Positions 54,990-64,000 of a DNA stretch of 64,000 nucleotides are shown here, in pieces. Every line of letters starts with the position of its first letter. Position 1 is the stretch's first letter. The translations under genes were made by a program, and so were the position numbers. The notes under the pieces were generated by a model, which was given only the letters and a program-made list of their open reading frames with translations, ran no database searches and was not told the origin of the DNA. Source of the stretch: CAYNLK01 sp964398055 (GTDB taxonomy: Bacteria > Chloroflexota > Anaerolineae > 4572-78 > J111); contig CAYNLK010000009.1 of assembly GCA_964398055.1 (NCBI GenBank), positions 62,001 through 126,000 of the forward strand, in the 5' to 3' direction.

Positions 54990-56183
54990 TCAAAATGAGT
55001 TGCTTGACAGGCGACGATATAAGGTCAGATGATCTTCGGCCTGTTTCTGGGCACTAAAGTTTAGCGCTACATATTGTTTGGCTGCCCGGCCCATTGCCTG
55101 AGCTTGGGTTGGATCTGCCAATAATCGGATAATAGCCCTGGCCAGGGCCGGGCTATCGGCGAAGGGCACAACCAATCCGGTTTGGCCATCAACCATCGCT
55201 TGAGTTGTCCCTGAAACGGCTGTGGCGACAATCGGTTTAGCAGCAGCCATTGCTTCAAGTAAAGCCACTGATAATCCCTCCCAAAGTGAGGGTTGGACAA
55301 ACAAATCAATCGCCGCCAGCAAGCTTGGCACATCGCTCCGCACACCTAAAAAGTGAAAATGACTCGATAGATTCATCTGTTGAATCTGGTTTTGCAATTC
55401 GTCGCGCAGCTCTCCCTGCCCAATGAAGAGAAAGTGGGTCTTGGGGTAGGTTGCCAAAATAGCTGGCGCTGCCTCGATCAAATAGCGATGTCCCTTTTGC
55501 TCAGTTAAACGTCCAACCACTGCAATAAGATGCGAATCAGCGGCAAGATTCAGCTGCTCGCACAAAGGAATTTTGCCATCCATGGGGTGCTCAAAAGGGG
55601 CCATATCCACGCCATTGCAGATGGTAAAAATTTTGTCTTCTGCTAAGCCAAGCTGTTTCATGGCCAACTGACGAACCTGGTCGGAGACAGCAATAAATCC
55701 ATCAACCCGGCTGCTTAACAGGCGATACAGCCACTTGTAAACAAAACGCTTAGGCTTCATCAGCCAATGCTTGTGCCGTGGTAATAATTCGTTGTTCTGC
55801 ATGGTCCACAAGACTACCCGCAAAGGTGTGCCATAACGCAGCGATAAGACCAGAAAATCGAGTACCTCCAGGATGTGCGTTTGGGCTACATCAACTTGAT
55901 TAATCCTGATCAAATGAGCCAGCTCGCGCCGGATACGCAACATCTCTAGTAAAAATATGGGCAAAAAGATAATACTGTAACGGGGCCGACGGAGGATCTC
56001 AACCTTAATACCCAGTCTCTCAATATCAGCCCGTACCGGACCATCGGCAAAGGAACAAACGATAACTCTGCAGCCGTTCTTTTGTAAATATTCGGCCAGG
56101 GTTCGCACAACTTCTTGCGCTCCAGCCCGCTTCAGATCCAGAACAATTTGCATAACGCTTAGTTGACGAGTTTGATCGGTCAT
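54990..56183 (-). CDS. GT4-family glycosyltransferase
   Basis: ATG 56183 is chosen: AAGGATC lies just upstream, and the longer frame to 56234 has no such site. The product is about 397 residues with QIVLDLKRAGAQEVVRTLAE (acceptor-domain glycine loop), AVVGRLTEQKGHRYLIEAAP, FIGQGELRDELQNQIQQM, FVQPSLWEGLSVALLEAMAA (E-x7-E) and PIVATAVSGTTQAMVDGQTG. Typical GT4. Donor not predictable. Part of the polysaccharide operon. Confidence 0.92.
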   Translation of the reverse strand: MTDQTRQLSVMQIVLDLKRAGAQEVVRTLAEYLQKNGCRVIVCSFADGPVRADIERLGIKVEILRRPRYSIIFLPIFLLEMLRIRRELAHLIRINQVDVAQTHILEVLDFLVLSLRYGTPLRVVLWTMQNNELLPRHKHWLMKPKRFVYKWLYRLLSSRVDGFIAVSDQVRQLAMKQLGLAEDKIFTICNGVDMAPFEHPMDGKIPLCEQLNLAADSHLIAVVGRLTEQKGHRYLIEAAPAILATYPKTHFLFIGQGELRDELQNQIQQMNLSSHFHFLGVRSDVPSLLAAIDLFVQPSLWEGLSVALLEAMAAAKPIVATAVSGTTQAMVDGQTGLVVPFADSPALARAIIRLLADPTQAQAMGRAAKQYVALNFSAQKQAEDHLTLYRRLSSNSF

Positions 56184-56252
56184 CTTCTGATCCTTCCAGT
56201 AATTAGTTCGGCCAGGTTGTTGAAACAAAGCCATAATAACGACTCTGGTTTG

Positions 56253-57752
56253 TCAACCTTGCGCCTGTAGCGATGTTTTCAACCGGATCGGTTCAGGTAC
56301 GTTCAGCTGGTCTGGATTGAGATAAGTCTGCACAATACTGGCGATAATCCCTAAAATCAGCCACATCATGGTTAATGGGATTAGGAAAAAGCGATAATCC
56401 ACCGTTTGCCCAGTGATTAACTGAAAGATAATCGGCAGCCAGGCCACCACAAGCAAACGCCAACTCCAGAAACCTGTTCTGGGTAAGCGTGGCAGAACTC
56501 TTAGGGAGAGACCGAACCACCAAACCAGGGGCAAGAAGTACAAGATAAAACCGACCAGACCTGTTTCGGCCAAAATCGTCAAAAAGGTATTATGAGAGGT
56601 GCCTCTCTGGACTTGCCACTTGGTTGGGGTGGTATCGTTAACCCGTTGCATAAAGCGCCAATCGTAATTGTCATACTGGTTGTAGCCCCAACCCAAGAGC
56701 GGCTTGGCTAAAAACATCTGTTGACCCGCGTAAGCCATAACCATCCGACCTTGAGCCGATTCCTGGCTATTCAAGCGTTCGTGCGCATGGCCAATCTCGT
56801 CGGTCATGACAGTCGCTCCCAGAATGACCATAATGGGTAAAAAGATGCTAATGAGCAGGAAGGTGGGTCGAGGATATAAAAACAATAAGCCAACCAGGGT
56901 GAACAAACCAGCTACCCAACAAACCCTGGTAAAGGTAAAGAAAATGCAGACCATCCCCACACCGAAGGTCAGAATAAGGAAGGTCCGCACAATCCCCTTC
57001 TTGATATTCATAGCGTAGTGATAAAGAAAGACCAGGCAATACATCAACATGCTACCATAGACTTCTGATTGCGAGAATGTGCCTACCACCCGATCTCCAA
57101 CCAGGCGACTTATCCAGATTTGTGGCAGAGCTTGGGGCACATACCAGCCCACCAGACCAATCACTATCTCAGCCAAGGCCAGGAACAGCATCACCCCAGC
57201 CAATCGTTTCAACGCTTGCTCATTCGGACTCAGTAATCGCATGAGAAAATAGGCCATAAATGGTACCAAGCTGCGGTCATAAAGAAACATTATGACCTTT
57301 TGGTTATAACCAGTGAATAAAATCCAAACGATAACCATAGCGCCATAGACAATCAAAAACCAATCAATCCATTTGAAATGCATAGGCTGATAATTTTTAA
57401 CCTTAAAAGCTCGCGCCAGGATGGTCAGGCCAAACACAAACGGGATGAGCACGCGGTGAAAAGCGTAATACAAGTACTTATATTCGCCAACAAAAGGAAA
57501 AAAAGGCAACACAATCAACCAGATCATAATCGCTGCAAACGGATACCGTATGATAAGAATAAGTGCCGGTATGAGAAAGATGAGAGGCAAAACGAAGACC
57601 CACTGGTCACGAACAATGAGTGCTGCTAAGATTGGCCCCAAGATCAAGCCGGCCAGGAGGGGCAAACCTTCTGGGAGTAGCAAGTCGTTCCAAATATCTG
57701 CCAAACTCCTGGTGTAAAACATTTTGGGAACAAAGGATTTAAGGGTAATCAT
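56253..57752 (-). CDS. O-antigen ligase/polymerase (Wzy_C-like)
   Basis: The 499-residue protein has about twelve TM segments and a large outer loop (GQQMFLAKPLLGWGYNQYDN, QRGTSHNTFLTILAETGLVG), the O-antigen ligase / Wzy family pattern with Arg, Gly-Trp-Gly-x-Asn and His-Asn. It either polymerises repeat units or ligates the finished chain to a carrier. Its ATG overlaps the stop of the sulfotransferase as ATGA. It is the only polymerase/ligase candidate in the locus. Confidence 0.88.
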   Translation of the reverse strand: MITLKSFVPKMFYTRSLADIWNDLLLPEGLPLLAGLILGPILAALIVRDQWVFVLPLIFLIPALILIIRYPFAAIMIWLIVLPFFPFVGEYKYLYYAFHRVLIPFVFGLTILARAFKVKNYQPMHFKWIDWFLIVYGAMVIVWILFTGYNQKVIMFLYDRSLVPFMAYFLMRLLSPNEQALKRLAGVMLFLALAEIVIGLVGWYVPQALPQIWISRLVGDRVVGTFSQSEVYGSMLMYCLVFLYHYAMNIKKGIVRTFLILTFGVGMVCIFFTFTRVCWVAGLFTLVGLLFLYPRPTFLLISIFLPIMVILGATVMTDEIGHAHERLNSQESAQGRMVMAYAGQQMFLAKPLLGWGYNQYDNYDWRFMQRVNDTTPTKWQVQRGTSHNTFLTILAETGLVGFILYFLPLVWWFGLSLRVLPRLPRTGFWSWRLLVVAWLPIIFQLITGQTVDYRFFLIPLTMMWLILGIIASIVQTYLNPDQLNVPEPIRLKTSLQAQG

Positions 57753-58534
57753 AAAGAAGTTACCAAGATGCCTGAAAATGCCTCTAACTGTTTTTTTCGT
57801 AACGCTTCAAACCGATTGATGATATCCTCGGGTTTGCTGCCGATTTTTAGGTAAACCAACCAGGTTGCCATCTTCAACACCAGGTGAGCCTCTGCTCGAC
57901 TGCGATACAAACTCTTGTCACGTTGATCTTTTATTTTTAGGCCGATAAATTCCTGTAGCCGATTGAATTCAAGATCAGTGGTCATAAAATCTCGATAATT
58001 CAAGACTAAAAAATCCATCGGCGTATTTTCGAGACAACTGAGAATTTTAGAGTTATACTGATGCCAACCCATCATCAGCCGCCAGGCGCTGTACGGATTC
58101 TTAAAGGTGTGGTACCAGCGCCGGTAGCGAAAGCGTGGCCAGATTTCGCCCGGCGAGCGATAAATGGCAATAAGTTTGTGTTCGGGTAACTCCGAAGCCC
58201 AGAATGGATAAACCAGAGCCGTGCGTGGATCTTTGAACCCCCAATTATCACAGGTTTCATTACAGTGTTGGATAATTCTACGCATGCGAATACGTTGATT
58301 GTCAGTTAGCCGTAATTTGGACAAATCCAAGTTGGTGATTGTACTGCGAGTCATTGTGGTGAGACCCAAGATTTCCATGTTTAGGGCCAACGTCGCCTCG
58401 CGCTCGTATTTATTACCTTGATCATAGGAAATCTTGGCATCAAGCTGCTCACCCATATTAATGCCAGAATGATGCAAAATCTGCGAAACTAAGGTCGTTC
58501 CCGATTTATGCATACCAAGAATAACGTAAATCAT
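57749..58534 (-). CDS. PAPS-dependent sulfotransferase 1
   Basis: The 261-residue protein has a 5'-phosphosulfate-binding loop GMHKSGTTLV (residues 7-16), a core helix, a 3'-phosphate-type LIAIYRSPGEIWPRFRYR and FLVLNYRDFMTTDLEFNRLQ. It transfers sulfate from PAPS, probably onto a sugar. AAGGAAAGGG precedes its ATG. It is coupled to the O-antigen ligase (ATGA). No PAPS synthesis gene (cysC, cysD, cysN) is in the window. Confidence 0.85.
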   Translation of the reverse strand: MIYVILGMHKSGTTLVSQILHHSGINMGEQLDAKISYDQGNKYEREATLALNMEILGLTTMTRSTITNLDLSKLRLTDNQRIRMRRIIQHCNETCDNWGFKDPRTALVYPFWASELPEHKLIAIYRSPGEIWPRFRYRRWYHTFKNPYSAWRLMMGWHQYNSKILSCLENTPMDFLVLNYRDFMTTDLEFNRLQEFIGLKIKDQRDKSLYRSRAEAHLVLKMATWLVYLKIGSKPEDIINRFEALRKKQLEAFSGILVTSL

Positions 58535-58574
58535 GCCCTTTCCTTATTTCGGCTATCAATATTGGGTTAGCGGC

Positions 58575-59492
58575 TTAATCAACATATCCTAATTGGCGCA
58601 GGTACTTGCCAAACCAAAAGGAGAACCACCGCTCTATCCAGGGAGAGATCTGGTCTTTCCAACGGGTAGCAGCCTTTTTATCAAATCCGCTCTTGCCCAA
58701 CTCAAATCCCTTGCTGACCACCACCTGCTCCAACATCTTTTCCTGAAATTCGACCCCTAAGAAATCACACACATCCCTTATCTGTCTTTCCGGATCTGCA
58801 ACCAAGTCTTCAAACTTTAAGGGATAGTAGTTATCAGGGTAGAGTTTTTTGTATTTGAAACCACGCGTAACACTTTCAATCCAGGTCACTGTAGTCTGTA
58901 ACACTACATAAAGTGTAAAGAGAGAATCAAAATTTTTCAGTTGTTCAAAGGGGGGCGTAATCGGCTCTGCCTTCCGCGTCCTTAGCTCTGACATAAAAAT
59001 ACCACGCGGATCTCTGATCATATGGATAAATTTGCCATCGGGAAACCAATCTATTAAAGTGGAGACATAGCGAAAGTGAGCCGGGGTCTTTTCGCCCATA
59101 ATTGGTTTGCCAAAGTGATCCGCAAAAACCTGCATCATCACCACAAACAAAGCCCGTTCACTTCTATCCGAGGCCAGGATTCTTTGCAAAAAATCCTCTC
59201 GATCAACCCACTCCATGATCCAGCGCCAGTGATAACTAAACGCTCGATACCTTTGCACACTCCGTCGATACTCACCAGAGTAGATATAATCCACCAGCCG
59301 CCGCACATTGTCATCATTCGTTAAATCGCCAAATCGTCGAAATTTATACCTGGCTCCTTCAAAAGGGATTAAGTGTCCCAGAAAGTGATTTTCATTGCAG
59401 ATGGCAATCTGGTCAGAGCTATTCAAAATAGTCCGCATAAGGCTGGTACCACTTCTGCTAACGCCAAAGATAAAGACATATTTTGTGCTCAT
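58575..59492 (-). CDS. PAPS-dependent sulfotransferase 2
   Basis: The 305-residue protein has GVSRSGTSLMRT (phosphosulfate loop, residues 10-21), GEKTPAHFRYVSTLIDWFPD, KFIHMIRDPRGIFMSELRTR (3'-phosphate site) and YPLKFEDLVADPERQIRDVC. It is only distantly like sulfotransferase 1, so the two are likely to act on different positions. The gene lies 40 bases from the first and four bases from the DegT gene. Codons are more A/T-rich than in the left part of the window. Confidence 0.87.
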   Translation of the reverse strand: MSTKYVFIFGVSRSGTSLMRTILNSSDQIAICNENHFLGHLIPFEGARYKFRRFGDLTNDDNVRRLVDYIYSGEYRRSVQRYRAFSYHWRWIMEWVDREDFLQRILASDRSERALFVVMMQVFADHFGKPIMGEKTPAHFRYVSTLIDWFPDGKFIHMIRDPRGIFMSELRTRKAEPITPPFEQLKNFDSLFTLYVVLQTTVTWIESVTRGFKYKKLYPDNYYPLKFEDLVADPERQIRDVCDFLGVEFQEKMLEQVVVSKGFELGKSGFDKKAATRWKDQISPWIERWFSFWFGKYLRQLGYVD

Positions 59493-59495
59493 CGG

Positions 59496-60668
59496 TTATC
59501 TCACACTTGAAAAAGATTCCAGGAAAGTAATAGTCTTTTTGATATTTTTGACCTTAACCCTGGCATGTACTGGTAAGGCCACAATCTTGTCCGATATCTC
59601 TTCTGAAATTGGACACATGCCCTGGCAATAGCCTAGGGCTTTCCACTTAGCCTTACGCCACGAAGGATAGACCGGGGAGACGAACATATCAGATAACTCT
59701 ACATGTGCTTTAGGCGCTTTTTCAAAAATTTCCTGTTTACGCTCCGCTAAGATGGGATATTTATAATAAATTGGCTCTACGTTACCATCCAACTCCAGGG
59801 GGTTAAATTCGGTTTGCGCCAGCAGTTTTTCGTACGCAGCGACAATCCTTTTTTGATGAGCAACCAGGCGATCAAAGTGACTGAGTTTTCTAAATAATCG
59901 CTTCTCCTGAAAGGGAATGATTCTACTGCCGTGAAACCTTTTGGCGCTCACAGTCTCGGTTTTACCACTCCAATTGCTCGACGTTTTTTTGCGCCGCCAT
60001 GTACCCGAGATTACCCCATACTTAGATAGGGTACGGTAAAGACCCCGCATCATCCAGAAGAGAGAAGGACTCAGCAACAAATCATAAGCAAAATTTTGGA
60101 CATATAATCCAATCAACTGTTTTTTCGAGGGGGTCACAAATTCTTGATAAAGTTCTGTCATCTTATGGTGAAGCGCCGGATTATGGACTATTGCCGCCCC
60201 GCCTACTCCCAGTACAATTGGTTTATACCATCCAAAAGAATAAATGGCGGCGTCGCCAAGAGTCCCCACTTCACATCCGTCGTACCTTGAACCCAGGGCG
60301 TGGCAACAGTCTTCGATAATGCAGAGGTTATATTTCTGGGCAATCGCCAGAATTTCGGTCATCTTGGCTGGAATGCCAAAGGTATGTTGAACGATTATCG
60401 CTTTTGTTCTAGGGGTAATCTTGGCCTCGATTTTACCAGGATCAAGATTAAAAGTTTTGGGATCAATATCAACATAAATCGGTGTAGCACCCAAACGTAC
60501 AATAGGTGAGGGCACGGCGGGGCAAGTAAATACCTGCAATATTACTTCATCACCTGGCTCAATGTCCATTGCCCATAACAAGGCATACAGAGCCACTCCT
60601 CCCCGATAGAAGAAAAACGTTTTATCTGATTCTATATTAGCTATAAATTGATACATTTCAGATCTCAT
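59496..60668 (-). CDS. DegT/DnrJ/EryC1/StrS aminotransferase
   Basis: The 390-residue protein has FFFYRGGVALYALLWAMDIE, ILQVFTCPAVPSPIVRLGAT, IIVQHTFGIPAKMTEILAIA, CIIEDCCHALGSRYD (PLP ring Asp at 120) and the PLP lysine in SFGWYKPIVLGVGGAAI (K149). The family transfers an amino group to nucleotide-linked keto sugars. Which sugar is not known. It overlaps the flippase gene by eleven bases; an internal ATG at 60656 is an alternative start. Gives an amino sugar to the repeat unit. Confidence 0.92.
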   Translation of the reverse strand: MRSEMYQFIANIESDKTFFFYRGGVALYALLWAMDIEPGDEVILQVFTCPAVPSPIVRLGATPIYVDIDPKTFNLDPGKIEAKITPRTKAIIVQHTFGIPAKMTEILAIAQKYNLCIIEDCCHALGSRYDGCEVGTLGDAAIYSFGWYKPIVLGVGGAAIVHNPALHHKMTELYQEFVTPSKKQLIGLYVQNFAYDLLLSPSLFWMMRGLYRTLSKYGVISGTWRRKKTSSNWSGKTETVSAKRFHGSRIIPFQEKRLFRKLSHFDRLVAHQKRIVAAYEKLLAQTEFNPLELDGNVEPIYYKYPILAERKQEIFEKAPKAHVELSDMFVSPVYPSWRKAKWKALGYCQGMCPISEEISDKIVALPVHARVKVKNIKKTITFLESFSSVR

Positions 60669-62232
60669 GCTTGAGCCGTACAGCCTTTAGACGTTGCCCG
60701 ATACGGTTTAGCACCAGCCGATCTTCTGGCGAAAGGCCCAACAAAAGGATCATACCCCCATAGGCCGCCAAGATGATGAGAATATCCACAAAGATAAAAA
60801 TTATATGCATCTCCGAAGCCTGGAGTGAACGTAATCCCCCACTCACCCATAAAGCTACCACACCAGCAAAGATAGGTTTGGCAAAGCTTAAATTGTACGG
60901 CAGCAACTTAAACAAAATAAACACCTCTGTCAAGCGTAGCAAGTTAACTACGGCCGCTGCCACCAGCGCTGCTGCTGCTGCGCCCACTAAACCCCAGTGA
61001 GGAATGAGTATGATATTTAGAGCCAACGTTAATGAAACTGCCACCACAGAGTTGAGCAACTTCAGTTTAGTGTTTCCAGTCATATCTAACATAGCCCCGC
61101 AGATCCCGGTGGCCACATTGATCAGGTTAGCCCATGCTAACAAGACGAGCGCTGTGGTTCCCCCCACAAAGCTCTCACCAAAGATTGACAGGATTGGCAT
61201 TGGGTAAATTATAACCACCAAGAATAGAGGCAAGTTCACAGTGAGTGTCCATTTGGTCACAGTCTGATAAAAGCGACCCAAACGTTCACGATCTCCCAGG
61301 TCATAAAGCTCGGAGATAATCGGCATCGAGGAGGTGACAACCGCAGTATGAAATAGTTTACCCAACAGATTTACCTGAGTAGCCACGGCAAAAATACCTA
61401 CATTAGCAATTGTACTCATAGTCCCAAGCAATACTGTTTGAATATTACCGCCAAAAGCCCCAATCAGATTTGACAAGTAAACCGGCAGTGAAAAACTCAA
61501 CATCTCTCTCGGATTACGTCGAGCTGTCCTGATAGGTCGCTTTAGAGAAAAGTGCCGGTGCAAAAAGTAGAGGAATAAAATACTACTGGCTGTATTGGCC
61601 AGAATGTACACTATTATTGCCCTTTTAGCAGTTAAACCGATCAGGACAGCTATGAAGATAATTAAAGCAAGCCTGACTAATGGTTGAACCACATTTTGGG
61701 CAATGACCATATACTGCATTTTCTTGAAACCCTGGAGCGCTGCAGCCAGAATATCGTTTAATCCTAACAACGGGATAAGTATCGCAGCAAAATATAGGAG
61801 GGGTTCCAGTCTCGGCTCGTTAAAAAGTTGCACAGCGATCGGGTTAGCCAAGAGATACAAGCCAATTCCAGCCACTAAACTTAAAATCGTAGCTCCACCC
61901 AAAGCGACCTGAATTACTCCCCATATCCCTTTCTCATCTCGGCGTCCGGTGTATAGAGCCACATAGCGCACGGTAGCCACATCTAGCCCTAACACAGCCA
62001 GACCGGTAGCAAACTCGGCAGCGGTCAAGGTGAGGTTACATAATCCAAGTTGATTAGCTCCCAATAATCGAGCCAATAAAACACCGATTAAAAACCGCGT
62101 CCCATTTTGAAAAATACTGCCAATAAATACAAGGCCTCCCCCTTTGGCAGCTGTGGTAATATTTTGATCGGCTTTGATCAATGGTGGAGAAATAGGGCCG
62201 GCCACCTCTACCTGGGGTGACAAGTTAGACAT
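60658..62232 (-). CDS. Wzx-like oligosaccharide flippase
   Basis: The 524-residue protein has about 14 TM segments and reads KGGGLVFIGSIFQNGTRFLI and LLARLLGANQLGLCNLTLTA at the start, with LGLDVATVRYVALY and a later PLFLVVIIYPMPILSIFGES, which fit the Wzx/MATE-type PST flippase family. It moves lipid-linked repeat units across the membrane. Its start is three bases from the BcsB stop and its end overlaps DegT. Paired with the O-antigen ligase it indicates a Wzx/Wzy-type pathway. Confidence 0.9.
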   Translation of the reverse strand: MSNLSPQVEVAGPISPPLIKADQNITTAAKGGGLVFIGSIFQNGTRFLIGVLLARLLGANQLGLCNLTLTAAEFATGLAVLGLDVATVRYVALYTGRRDEKGIWGVIQVALGGATILSLVAGIGLYLLANPIAVQLFNEPRLEPLLYFAAILIPLLGLNDILAAALQGFKKMQYMVIAQNVVQPLVRLALIIFIAVLIGLTAKRAIIVYILANTASSILFLYFLHRHFSLKRPIRTARRNPREMLSFSLPVYLSNLIGAFGGNIQTVLLGTMSTIANVGIFAVATQVNLLGKLFHTAVVTSSMPIISELYDLGDRERLGRFYQTVTKWTLTVNLPLFLVVIIYPMPILSIFGESFVGGTTALVLLAWANLINVATGICGAMLDMTGNTKLKLLNSVVAVSLTLALNIILIPHWGLVGAAAAALVAAAVVNLLRLTEVFILFKLLPYNLSFAKPIFAGVVALWVSGGLRSLQASEMHIIFIFVDILIILAAYGGMILLLGLSPEDRLVLNRIGQRLKAVRLKHEI

Positions 62233-62235
62233 AGA

Positions 62236-64000
62236 CTACACTCGCTTGTGCCGGGCTTGCCAAAAGACAAAGGCAAAGATAACGATGACCAGGAGACCGT
62301 TCAGACCAACCAGCGGAAACAGCCAGCCCGGTGCATTACTGCCTCCGGGGAAGGCCGGTCCCGCTGCCATCGCTGTAGAGGCAGAAGGAGTTGAGGTTGC
62401 CGCAGGGGGTGGGGTAGCCGTCACGGTGGCCGTAACTACCGGGACCGCTTGGGACATCACCGTGGCCATGGTCATGGCAGCCTTTGTTCCGGTTAATCCC
62501 CGTGTATCCAGGGTTTTGACGTTTTCACCTCTAATCAAGGCCAGGTTACCTCTCAGCGTCCATGGCCGCGCGGCCAGGGTAGTGTTGGCTTGAGCCACCC
62601 CTTCGTCGGTGGTGCCTGTAACCGCCAGCAAAGCGCGTTCAGGGTTCCAGGGTGAGGGCAGCAGTTGTAGATAGCCCAGGGTCAGCCCAGGGGGTAACCG
62701 AAAAATCACGTTGTCGAGCCGCTGCTCAATCTCATCGGAGCCGGGCAGAAAAGGCTGGGGCAAGACGGCATTAATCTCTTGAAGCAGGGTATTTCGTGAC
62801 GGCCGCCCGAAAGCAATGATATGATATTTGGCCCACTCCTGGGCCGGGGGGGCTTGGCCTAACGTTGCCGCCGGTGAGAGCATCTTTCCCGACGCGGCGT
62901 TCCCCAGGCTGGCGGCTAATTGTAAAGTCTGGCCCCATTCAGCCGCATCCGGCGCGTCGGGTAAAACAAACAGCAGATTACTTAAAGTTGGGTCGGCCTG
63001 AAATGGATTGGGGAAATGATCCAGGTCAAGATTTAAGCCGGCTGTCTCGGTATGGGCCAGGGAAATACGAGATTTAGCCGAGATTACCAGCCAGTCCCGA
63101 TCGGCATTGGGCGCAAGGCATCGGTCGGTCCGAACCAGATTGACCTGGACGCCGAACCGATTTGAGCCAGGCTGAATATTGGTTTTCGTCAGATCAATAC
63201 GCAGGTGCCCATTATCCGCCGTCTGATCGTTCAGGAGCGTGCTGCTGGCCGGCTGGCGATTGAGAGACACAGTCAAGCTGGAATTTTTGTCATCAATTAG
63301 CCGGGAGTGACTGAAGTAAAGATCAAAGGCTGCCGTGTCGGTCAGTTGCCAGTTGTCGGGCAGAGTAAAATCATAGTTAACCGTCTGTTGTGATCGCCCC
63401 CGGATGACCCGGTCTTGGTAGCCCAGGTCGGCCAGGGTTAGCTCGCTCTGAGCCGCCTCCAAAGCGGTATTTTCAACCGGAGCTAGAATCTTTTGCACCA
63501 GGGCGACCGGCCCATTCATGCCTGGAAAACCGGTTTCGGAACTCATTGCCTGGCTGGCTTTGCCCACGGCTTCGTCACTCAAGCCGGTAATAATCAGCAC
63601 TGTTCGATTTTCGTTCCACGGGGAGGGAATTTCCAGCACAATGCCGTCATTTTTGGCTACAGCGCGGTCATTGTAGACAAAGAAGTAACCGTCTGTCCCA
63701 ACCGTCGAGGTCTTCCGCCCGGCCTCGGATAAGTCGGTTGCCATCGTAGTGGTCAAAGTATCGGCATTGAGCGGTCCTTGTTCGCGCTCGACCACCAGCA
63801 CAGTCTGCTCGACCACCCCGGTTAGGATGTTGGTCGCCTGCAAAGTGAGCGAAATGTTAAGGCTCTCGCCGGCTGCCAGACGGTTATCGCGCCAGACAAT
63901 CGTTTGGTCGGCCTCATTCTCAACACATTGGGGCGTACAAGCGGTTAAACGGGTGGCCGGGGGGAGGTAGCTGAACAAAGTTAAATTGGCGGCGCGCTCG
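62236..64000 (-). CDS. BcsB-like cellulose/polysaccharide synthase regulatory subunit, partial
   Basis: The frame is open to the window edge; the TTG at 63978 is internal, because codons before it are free of stops, so the start lies outside. About 588 residues are seen. Motifs include YDFTLPDNWQLTDTAAFDLY, SLTVSLNRQPASSTLL, LRIDLTKTNIQPGSNRFGVQ and a repeated FlvDxx-like fold; a single C-terminal TM (LVGLNGLLVIVIFAFVFWQA) precedes RHKRV. This is the BcsB pattern of a periplasm-facing protein with one C-terminal anchor. BcsB works with BcsA, which would lie beyond the edge. It lies three bases from the flippase. Confidence 0.82.
   Translation of the reverse strand, partial: ERAANLTLFSYLPPATRLTACTPQCVENEADQTIVWRDNRLAAGESLNISLTLQATNILTGVVEQTVLVVEREQGPLNADTLTTTMATDLSEAGRKTSTVGTDGYFFVYNDRAVAKNDGIVLEIPSPWNENRTVLIITGLSDEAVGKASQAMSSETGFPGMNGPVALVQKILAPVENTALEAAQSELTLADLGYQDRVIRGRSQQTVNYDFTLPDNWQLTDTAAFDLYFSHSRLIDDKNSSLTVSLNRQPASSTLLNDQTADNGHLRIDLTKTNIQPGSNRFGVQVNLVRTDRCLAPNADRDWLVISAKSRISLAHTETAGLNLDLDHFPNPFQADPTLSNLLFVLPDAPDAAEWGQTLQLAASLGNAASGKMLSPAATLGQAPPAQEWAKYHIIAFGRPSRNTLLQEINAVLPQPFLPGSDEIEQRLDNVIFRLPPGLTLGYLQLLPSPWNPERALLAVTGTTDEGVAQANTTLAARPWTLRGNLALIRGENVKTLDTRGLTGTKAAMTMATVMSQAVPVVTATVTATPPPAATSTPSASTAMAAGPAFPGGSNAPGWLFPLVGLNGLLVIVIFAFVFWQARHKRV

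Overview
The window looks like a chromosomal segment of a Chloroflexota bacterium, probably Anaerolineae-like. This is inferred from the GAF/HAMP-rich sensor proteins, Ca-binding type-3 repeat secreted proteins ending in a KVYLPLIVK-type tail, the moderately GC-rich DNA, and several proteins I recognise only as unnamed families. No rRNA, tRNA, CRISPR array, transposase or phage gene was found. Both window edges cut genes.

Layout. (1) 1-9741, plus strand: a signalling operon of two sensors without kinase domains, one complete membrane sensor histidine kinase, a threonine-synthase-like PLP enzyme fused in frame to two receiver domains, and a single-domain receiver. It is followed by a palindromic repeat and a strong intrinsic terminator. 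(2) 10212-17374, plus: a four-TM proline-rich membrane protein, a small unknown protein, a Trypco1 (CU044_2847-like) protein, a GalU-like sugar nucleotidyltransferase and a large GHMP-kinase-like/UDPGP-type pyrophosphorylase fusion. (3) 17487-19559, minus: a small unknown protein and a UxaA-family dehydratase. (4) 19843-27774, plus: a chaperone island with grpE, a zinc-finger-free dnaJ, clpB, groES, groEL, an unknown protein and hsp20; dnaK is absent. (5) 27941-31021, minus: selB and a coiled-coil protein that probably form one operon. (6) 31122-64000, minus: a secreted beta-propeller protein, an AlgD-type GDP-mannose dehydrogenase, a giant secreted protein, and a long exopolysaccharide locus. 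The locus holds a PaaK/CapK-like adenylate-forming enzyme, a GNAT protein, an arginase-fold-like protein, four FemAB/GNAT-type proteins, four GT4 glycosyltransferases, a polysaccharide-deacetylase-like protein, a GT39-like membrane transferase, a GHL10-like hydrolase, an O-antigen ligase/polymerase, two sulfotransferases, a DegT aminotransferase, a Wzx-like flippase and a BcsB-like protein cut by the window edge.

How the genes may work together. The exopolysaccharide locus carries parts of a Wzx/Wzy-type pathway plus decorations: uronic acid from AlgD, amino sugar from DegT, sulfate, deacetylation, and possibly aminoacylation by the FemAB-like proteins. The two upstream sugar-nucleotide enzymes (12943-17374) could supply precursors. 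The sensor operon ends in receiver outputs rather than a DNA-binding regulator, so its target is not visible here. The points most worth following up are the threonine-synthase/receiver fusion, the kinase/pyrophosphorylase fusion with degenerate kinase motifs, a deacetylase that looks circularly permuted, and a covarying palindromic repeat flanking grpE.
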